Assembly (NCBI RefSeq): GCF_965363235.1
Contig: NC_134844.1
Location: 95,504,664-95,568,663, forward strand
Length of the DNA: 64,000 nucleotides
Direction: 5' to 3'
From: Mytilus galloprovincialis
Taxonomy: Eukaryota > Mollusca > Bivalvia > Mytilida > Mytilidae
In this document: piece by piece, positions 61,301 to 64,000 of the stretch
Position numbering within the stretch: position 1 is the stretch's first letter
Layout: each line of letters begins with the position of its first letter
Translations under genes and position numbers: made by a program
The notes under the pieces: generated by a model
Databases searched by the model: none
What the model saw: the letters and a program-made list of their open reading frames with translations, nothing else
What the model was told of the DNA's origin: nothing

Positions 61301-62361
61301 AATATATATCTCCAAGCTTTTTCTGTTAAACATAATATTATTGTTTTTTTAAAGGATTTGGACAGATAAATTTACCATGGCATACAATGGGAGGTAACTC
61401 TTGTTGTACCTAATTGATCACACCATGTACAAGATAGCTTTCCCTTGTTACTTCATCCTGGTTTTAATTAACATGTAGTTTTAAGCAAGAGATAAAATTT
61501 AGAATGGAAATGGGGAATGTGTCAAAGAGACAACAACCCGACCAAATAAAAAACAACAGCAGAACATGTTCCAGTCATTTCTTATTTTATAATTGATTTT
61601 TTTTTTTAAAACTCTTAATAGTTGTCAATTTGTAAACTCTCAGAACTATAGTAACATGCATGTCCATAATAAGGATGTTGACTTACTGGAGTAGTGATAT
61701 ATTTCTCTGTGATATCTGGTAATCCCAATTGGTTAAATTTATTGGATCCTGTTACGTAAATTATTCCTTTATCTGAAATAAAATTTTACCCTTCAGCATT
61801 ATATACTGGTATGGATTTTGTCATCTGGTTAATAAAAGTAATAGGGAAAAATGTGTTTTACATGCCCTACCTACCATATCTTGTAATCCTCAAAATTCCC
61901 ACCCTTAAATCATTGGAAGTTTAGTTGTTTCCTCTTAGTTGTTGAACATGTTAGAATCAATCTTACAATAAAACTTGATGTGAAATAATTTGAGCAAAAT
62001 AAAGACTTCCTACACCTAAATAGATAGTTTTTTAATGGTCTATCATATCATCAATATATCATATTCAAGCATGTTCAGTGTGACCTATATTTTTTTACTT
62101 TTATAAATTGTTACTTGGATGGAGAGTTGTCTCATTGGCACACATACCACATCTTCCTATACCTATTGTTACAAGTACTTTTAACTGATAAGCTTTGTGA
62201 TTTACCATTTAACATTATAGTAAAGTCCCAGCCACCAACGACTTTAGTTATTATTTCCCTTTCAATTGATCCAACAGGTGTCAGCACTGTTTGGTCTTCT
62301 GTTGATCCTAATCCTAGTTGACCTTTGTCATTTGAACCACACACAAACAATTTTCCATTAT
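46233..62361 (-). CDS. SERGEF: SERGEF-like RCC1-repeat protein, C-terminal eight exons (5' part off window)
   Basis: The exons in transcription order are 62206-62361, 61687-61772, 60171-60246, 58639-58710, 49760-49834, 48696-48848, 46803-46949 and 46233-46399. All splice sites are GT-AG, all phases agree, and they encode about 310 residues. The product is a series of RCC1 blades: FVCGSNDKGQLGLG, GGWDFTIMLNG, YVTGSNKFNQLGLP, EAGLRHGIALTG, YIWGSRKSSK, SWGDNTYGQL, QAGWTHMLALTG, SWGRGNYGQLGR, CGSEHNLALTG, TWGWNEHGLCGNGNED and CGAGHSFVLVYPT. The order and the GWDFTIML, WGWNEHG and GCGAGHS signatures match animal SERGEF (secretion-regulating exchange factor, also called DelGEF), a seven-bladed propeller implicated in secretion. 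Most introns fall in phase 1 at the LTG/D blade border. The first blade and the start codon must lie beyond 64000. A BEL element sits in the intron between 58639 and 49834. Confidence 0.85.
46803..46949 (-). CDS. SERGEF: SERGEF-like exon (YSWGRGNYGQLGR ... CGSEHNLALTG)
   Basis: 147 nt, phase 1 in and out; a complete blade. Confidence 0.9.
46950..48690. other. Intron sequence with old repeats
   Basis: The stretch around ATGAAAATGAGGTGAAGGAC (47410-47480) resembles 44140-44190. I see no additional exon. Confidence 0.4.
48696..48848 (-). CDS. SERGEF: SERGEF-like exon (GEIISWGDNTYGQL ... AGWTHMLALTG)
   Basis: 153 nt, phase 1 in and out; a complete RCC1 blade. A plus-strand open frame over it is a shadow. 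Confidence 0.85.
48974..49300. repeat. Two tandem copies of a 168-bp repeat
   Basis: Copies start at about 48974 and 49141 and share CAAGTGTTCGGTAAACAGG, GAAGTTGTCGAGTGAT and AATCCTTGTATTGTAGTT. A GACTGACGGACTGATGG-type simple stretch follows. Confidence 0.75.
49760..49834 (-). CDS. SERGEF: SERGEF-like exon (ITAGSYFSALTG)
   Basis: 75 nt, phase 1 in and out. Encodes HLPEGTKGMVIKITAGSYFS followed by ALT. It is the first exon after the intron that holds the BEL element. Confidence 0.82.
50473..51222 (+). repeat. BEL 5' LTR, 750 bp
   Basis: Begins TGTAATGTCACACTCC, ends TTTGACATTACA. It contains AATAAA at 51176-51181. Sense promoter elements were not resolved. Confidence 0.95.
51255..57296 (+). 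CDS. BEL/Pao Gag-Pol polyprotein, 2013 residues in one frame
   Basis: Domains in order: a coiled-coil rich Gag part (about 160-230); the capsid-like DUF1759 region (about 295-440, WLGPESCKQAL, WARLQDRFG); two zinc knuckles (C574-C588 as CX2CX5HX4C and C594-H607 as CX2CX4HX4H); an aspartic protease candidate with LIDDQSN at 672-678; reverse transcriptase (TADVEQMF with D1022, YVDD at 1097-1100); RNase H (D1282, E1325, D1355); integrase with HHCC (ending C1636-C1639) and the DDE triad D1671, D1738, E1788; and a DUF5641-type C-terminal domain (about 1895-1985). It makes the particle, copies the RNA and integrates the DNA. There is no envelope ORF. There is no frameshift or stop, so the copy looks competent. 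The last 45 residues run through a perfect hairpin (57168-57216). Confidence 0.95.
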   Translation: MDSERTFREARRLTPEGQLMFEENVRQFTSKLRIQHRYIDMIFGDIHEHTHMTKPLACTYKQELVKHFKEYEEISRKYDDYLVSQRCDESSRERSSHNLIASSLQQQVSKAIEKLEAMLQTFDMEELNKIKSEQLTEIIQPPDAFREPSNIGDDRKSKCSRGSSHLSRQRAKVEVAKTRAKFAQEEVELMRKQTAIQADMKLLSVKRDIEEAECELRVLNENFDEDCAISEPNKEDVQRRTAEFILKQTDQNANTPKTQNLNVDAPTFKPAVVNQMPTATFTQTDACREFTQFIVKKDLLLSRLCKYDDTPGYFLAWKASFTNVMRELNVTPSEEIDLLVKWLGPESCKQALSIRAANAGNASQGVARIWARLQDRFGSPEIVESALRKKLDNFAKIGNKDNKRLFELFDIVSEIEAVKENDMYRSIFSVYDSSAGVNIIIAKLPYNIQEKWTTEATRYKTQNHMVYPPFTVFTQFLQRIAKMKNDPSFFFEDCREVKVQKTTNTTNNRYGNTRNQLSCARTETSLLKPFAEKVKISDSVCPVHGTSHILNECRGFRMKPISERREFLKKNGICFRCCGPKRHLRRDCKEFLKCSVCQSREHPSALHTDIGNIRKNEPPESHEGENESGEVKTACTQICGQVSGTSKSCSKLMLVRVYPKGQPEQSHMMYSLIDDQSNKSLATSNFFYLFSDNGPETEYVLSSCAGKFTTSGRLAKDYVIEALDGSCAFDLPTIIECNDIPNNRQEIASPNVAIQYPHLVDIAPYIPEINEHAQIDLLIGRDLISVHHVLDQRLGKGNLPYAQKLPLGWAIIGEVCLGKTHPPGILDFVNVNKTTILSNGRATFLKPCQRELQVGTNIFRTTDNDEKIGASIEDDTFLKIMNSGFVKNSDGCWVAPLPFREHRPILENNKQVALKRAKSFDYSLKINSTKREHVIQFMQKIIENGHAEIAPPMSISSECWYLPMFGVYHPRKPDNIRVVFDASAVCNGHSLNNVLLKGPDLTNSLLGILLRFRKEAIAVTADVEQMFYNFKVSEEHRNYLRFIWHSDNDIEKPLIDYRMTVHVFGNSPSPSVATYGLRKSAETADQDVKDFVNRNFYVDDGLLSCQNVETAVDLVKRTHSALSSGGNLRLHKIASNSKHLLSQFPVDDLAKNLKDLKFENDCLPLQRSLGMAWDINNDCFTFQVAHDIKPFSKRGVLSTINSLFDPIGFTAPVSVRGKLLLRDMMTSLGHTEWDEPLPDTYLHPWKQWINTLPDLEQCCIPRMYSDISYAEASNREVHIFCDASKEAIGAVAYLRLIDSHHVTVSFLLGKAKVAPSHGNTIPRLELCASILAAELSDLVKEHLGIDQSEMYFYSDSKIVLGYLTNESKRFHVYVGNRVRRIRVSCDPKRWSHVSTENNPADIATRGINPAELSNSLWIKGPAFLYDISLENTDNGPHQLVDADSDKEIRPEVQVAKTQTVDQNNVHRLGTHRFSKFSEWRTLVRAISLLKQRVRNRAHHNDKPEHLDAYKQPDALKQAQQFIIHEVQMENYRDEIDSIKHGTSLHNNSSLSQLSPILDVDDTLRVVGRLRNYKDCSDLSKHPIILPKHNHISLLIVRHFHEKVAHQGRSLTDGAIRTAGFWILGSRRLVSSVLHKCVICRKLRGCFGWQQMADLPQDRLKPSPPFTFVGVDTFGPWPIAYRRTRGIQANQKRWALMFTCLVSRAIHIEVIEELSSASFINALRRFIALRGEVKQFRSDRGTNFVGSSKELNMITEFVEKDTVKSFLSKNDVLWQFNPPHASHMGGVWERMIGVSRKILDSMLLREGSKNLTHEVLTTLLSEVTAIVNARPLVPVSTDPESPCVLCPAMLLTHKTNQDNVSFQTFEKKDMLKSQWKHTQFLAEEFWNRWRNEYLNRLQTRQKWTHGNSNMKEGDLVLLRDNECARNYWPVAIVEKTFPSSDQKIRKVQIRVVRDGKPVSYVRPINELVMLVEHVELKESVFHFLLVPHVTNDYNFNLLNLQIVRTFNNSYNILH
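57168..57216 (+). repeat. Perfect 22-bp hairpin at the 3' end of the BEL ORF
   Basis: CATGTGGAACTAAAAGAAAG plus TG pairs with its exact complement across a 5-base loop (TATTT). It is translated as part of the polyprotein. It could be an RNA signal or a fold-back replication error. Confidence 0.9.
57354..57363 (+). promoter_or_regulatory. BEL polypurine tract
   Basis: AGAGGGGGAG directly upstream of the 3' LTR, the expected primer for plus-strand DNA synthesis. Confidence 0.8.
57364..58113 (+). repeat. BEL 3' LTR, 750 bp
   Basis: Same length and, as far as I can compare by eye, the same sequence as the 5' LTR. Poly(A) signal AATAAA at 58067-58072. Confidence 0.95.
58639..58710 (-). CDS. SERGEF: SERGEF-like exon (TGQVYIWGSRKSSK)
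   Basis: 72 nt, phase 1 in and out. It lies only about 520 bp from the BEL insertion. Confidence 0.82.
58800..60170. other. Intron sequence, no element recognised
   Basis: A C-run (59766-59780) and stretches such as GATTTTAAGCTCGGAATTTC resemble 50050-50170 in opposite orientation, indicating a low-copy dispersed repeat. I see no exon. Confidence 0.4.
60171..60246 (-). CDS. SERGEF: SERGEF-like exon (EAGLRHGIALTG)
   Basis: 76 nt, phase 0 in, phase 1 out. Encodes VRMFLPGNPKVTEIEAGLRH followed by GIALT. Confidence 0.85.
60325..60800 (-). repeat. Dispersed TGGCAATCATACCACAT-type repeat interrupted by a MITE
   Basis: The outer parts (60325-60447 and 60679-60800, ending near ACAGGCTCCTGACTTTGAAC) belong to one older repeat that is split by the insertion at 60448-60671. 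Confidence 0.55.
60448..60671. mobile_element. 224-bp MITE with 7-bp target duplication, nested in an older repeat
   Basis: The ends GTGGGTCTCATTGGGG and CCCCAATGAGACCCC are inverted repeats. CTATAAA stands at 60441-60447 and 60672-60678. The interior contains no gene. Confidence 0.75.
60862..60944. mobile_element. Foldback element with perfect 27-bp arms
   Basis: Arms 60862-60888 and 60918-60944 are exact complements (CAATCTAATTAAAATTAAAT at the outside), with a 29-base loop. GACTGGATTGACTGGATGAC-like short repeats follow. Confidence 0.7.
61190..61295 (+). repeat. Interspersed repeat, GTCTCTTTGACACATTCCC family
   Basis: Reads GGGAGTTTCTCGCTGCATTA to CCATTTCCATTCTTGATTTT. A reverse copy of its end is at 61495-61560. 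Confidence 0.6.
61687..61772 (-). CDS. SERGEF: SERGEF-like exon (DKGIIYVTGSNKFNQLGLP)
   Basis: 86 nt, phase 1 in, phase 0 out, ending DITEKYITTP before a GTAAGTC donor. Confidence 0.85.
62206..62361 (-). CDS. SERGEF: SERGEF-like exon (FVCGSNDKGQLGLG ... GWDFTIMLNG)
   Basis: 156 nt, phase 1 in and out. The GWDFTIML motif is strongly typical of SERGEF. Confidence 0.88.
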
Positions 62362-62629
62362 CTAAAATAAATACTGTATACATGTATATTTATACATATA
62401 TATAAAACGAAATTTGTTTTACATGCACACGTATAAAAATTGAGGTTTTTATCCATCGCAAACATAGGTTTGAACGTAGTTTTCAATTAAGACCTGTATA
62501 CCACGATGTTTTTGTATGTGCCTGTCCAAAGTAAGAAGCCTGTAATTCAGTGGATGTCGTTTGTTTATGTGTTGCATATTTTTTTTCGTTTGTTTTTTAT
62601 ATAAATAAGGCCATAAGTTTTCATGCAAT

Positions 62630-62745
62630 GCGGTATGGGCTTTGCTCATTGTTGAAGGCCATACCATGACCTATAGTTGTTAATGTTTGTGTCCTTTTTG
62701 GTCTCTTTTGGACAGTTGTCTCATTGGCAATCATACCACATCTTC
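62630..62745 (+). repeat. Interspersed repeat, TGGCAATCATACCACAT family
   Basis: Reads CGGTATGGGCTTTGCTCATT to GGCAATCATACCACATCTTC. Confidence 0.65.
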
Positions 62746-62950
62746 TTTTTTAAATTTTCAGTTTAACAAATTGTTAATTAACAATCATGACAATAACTAT
62801 CACATGTCAAGATGGGAATCATTTGACAGCTTACTGATGAAAGATATATATATATATATTAGTTAACCAAAATATTTAATATTTGTTTATAATTTTACTC
62901 CAGTTTTTGGTGATGTTGTACCCTTTTAGACTTGCTTATTATACAATGTG

Positions 62951-63207
62951 ATTGATTGAATTTTGGTGTTTTAACACCACTTTTAAGCACCGCTTTTGTG
63001 CTATTTCTTGGTGGCCAGTTTTTAATGGTGGAGGAAGCCTGAGTGCCCAGAGAAAACCACTGACCTTCGATAGGAAAACTGACAATCCTAGTAATTAAGA
63101 TTGGAGTCGAATGCACCTGCACGAGCGAGGTTTGGACTCATAATCTCAGTGTTGACTGGCTAGTGATAACAGTAGTAACTACTAGACCACTTGGCCACGG
63201 AGGCCCC
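62951..63207 (-). mobile_element. tRNA-derived SINE (V-SINE/RUDI-like) with 14-bp target duplication
   Basis: On the minus strand it starts GGGGCCTCCGTGGCCAAGTG with an A-box-like TGGCCAAGTGG and a degenerate B-box in GGTGCATTCGACTCC. It continues with CACTCAGGCTTCCTCCACC and AACTGGCCACCAAGAAATAG, and ends in CAATCAAT repeats. TATTATACAATGTG is duplicated exactly at 62937-62950 and 63208-63221. The central block resembles the conserved core of molluscan V-type SINEs such as RUDI; this family name is from memory. Confidence 0.85.
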
Positions 63208-63229
63208 TATTATACAATGTGTGTATATA

Positions 63230-63400
63230 TATAAAACCAGATGCTCCACAGGGCACAGCTTTATACGACCGCAGAGGTCGAAACCCTGAACAGTTGGGCT
63301 AGTATGGACATAACATTCAAACTGGATACAGCTCTGAATTTGGATTGTGATTAAATAGTTGACACAGCAAAGGTTTCTGACACAGAATGAATGTGGCCTA
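63230..63400. repeat. Old dispersed repeat, TTTATACGACCGCA type
   Basis: Contains CAGCTCTGAATTTGGATTGT, complementary to part of 45010-45120. Confidence 0.5.
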
Positions 63401-63631
63401 ATGAACTTTAAATATTTTTTTTGCTTTTGAGCAAATCACTATGCTGTTGAATATTAATCCTTTGATATTTCAAGAAATTTTGCTTTTCATTTCTGAAATC
63501 TGAAATAAGAAAAATTGAACCCCACCAATTTTTTTCACCTCCCCCTTTCCCTTATTCCAAAAATGATCTTCAAATTTCTAATGGAGTTTTCAACAACAAC
63601 TACTCTGCAAGAAAAACTAATTACGAACCAG

Positions 63632-63755
63632 TGGCGGATCCAGAAATTTTCATAAGTGGGGGCCCACTGACTGACCTAAGAGGGGGCTCGCTCCAGTCAC
63701 GCTTCAGTGATTCCCTATATAAGCCCCCTGCCCCCCCCCCCTTAATCCGCCTCTG
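63632..63755. mobile_element. MITE, GTGGCGGATCCAGAAATTTT family
   Basis: The ends CAGTGGCGGATCCAG and TTAATCCGCCTCTG form an imperfect inverted repeat. A further partial copy starts at about 63868 (TTCAGTGGTGAATCCAGAAA) and runs to the window edge. Both share GCTTCAGTGATTCCCTATAT. Confidence 0.6.
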
Positions 63756-64000
63756 ATTTCTGTGGTATCAGAAAAGAAATGACATGTGTACTCCAAAAGT
63801 GGACAAGGGTCATCAGGATGAGGGTCTTTAAATTCTGTATTAGGCCATTTTTCTCTTTTCGGTTTTCAGTGGTGAATCCAGAAATTTTCATAAGTGAGGG
63901 CCCACTGACTGTCTAAGACATGTAAGTGGGAACCCCGCTCAAATCATGCTTCAGTGATTCCCTATATATGTATAATCAACCAAATTTTTCCAACAAAAGC

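Overview
The window is AT-rich animal nuclear DNA with spliced genes, many interspersed repeats and long tandem arrays. It looks like a bivalve mollusc, most likely a marine mussel. The basis is a spliced animal RPL15 gene, a SERGEF-type RCC1 gene, a C-type lectin gene, a tRNA-derived SINE of the kind found in molluscs, and several repeat families that I recall as common in mussels. The species call is inference.

Three genes can be built exon by exon with matching splice phases. (1) A secreted C-type lectin gene on the minus strand (37009 down to 23478, eight coding exons, 264 residues) has a signal peptide, a second hydrophobic stretch, a glycine-rich linker and one lectin domain. (2) RPL15 on the plus strand (39471-43580) has a 5'TOP leader exon and three coding exons giving the full 204 residues. 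(3) A SERGEF-like RCC1-repeat gene on the minus strand has eight exons from 62361 to 46233; its 5' exons lie beyond the right edge. Two further terminal exons, 4549-4778 and 18991-19203 (both minus), encode transmembrane or cytoplasmic tails of proteins whose other exons I could not assemble with confidence.

Layout: 1-4.5 kb holds two short inverted-repeat elements and four tandem copies of a 0.85-0.95 kb repeat that carries nuclear-receptor-type half-site clusters. 5.7-8.9 kb is a 32-bp tandem array with an internal inverted duplication. 9.5-15.8 kb is a 30-bp minisatellite interrupted by a 346-bp repeat unit, a 2.3-kb element with terminal inverted repeats and a 5'-truncated LINE. 17.4-18.9 kb is a second 30-31 bp minisatellite. 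19.8-23.3 kb holds MITEs and a perfect 101-bp inverted repeat. 23.4-37 kb is the lectin gene, whose introns hold 70-bp and 75-bp tandem arrays, MITEs and another copy of the 0.95-kb repeat close to exon 1. 39.4-43.6 kb is RPL15. 43.6-46.1 kb is old repeats. 46.2-62.4 kb is the SERGEF-like gene, with a complete BEL/Pao LTR retrotransposon (50473-58113, equal-length 750-bp LTRs that look identical, a 5-bp target duplication and one 2013-residue ORF) lying antisense in one intron. 62.4-64 kb has a SINE with a 14-bp target duplication and further repeats.

The genes do not form one pathway: one is a recognition-type lectin, one a ribosomal protein and one a putative exchange factor. The distinctive feature of the window is the density and nesting of mobile and tandem DNA. 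The most interesting points are the half-site clusters in the 0.95-kb repeat beside a lectin promoter, the perfect 101-bp inverted repeat, and the apparently young BEL element.
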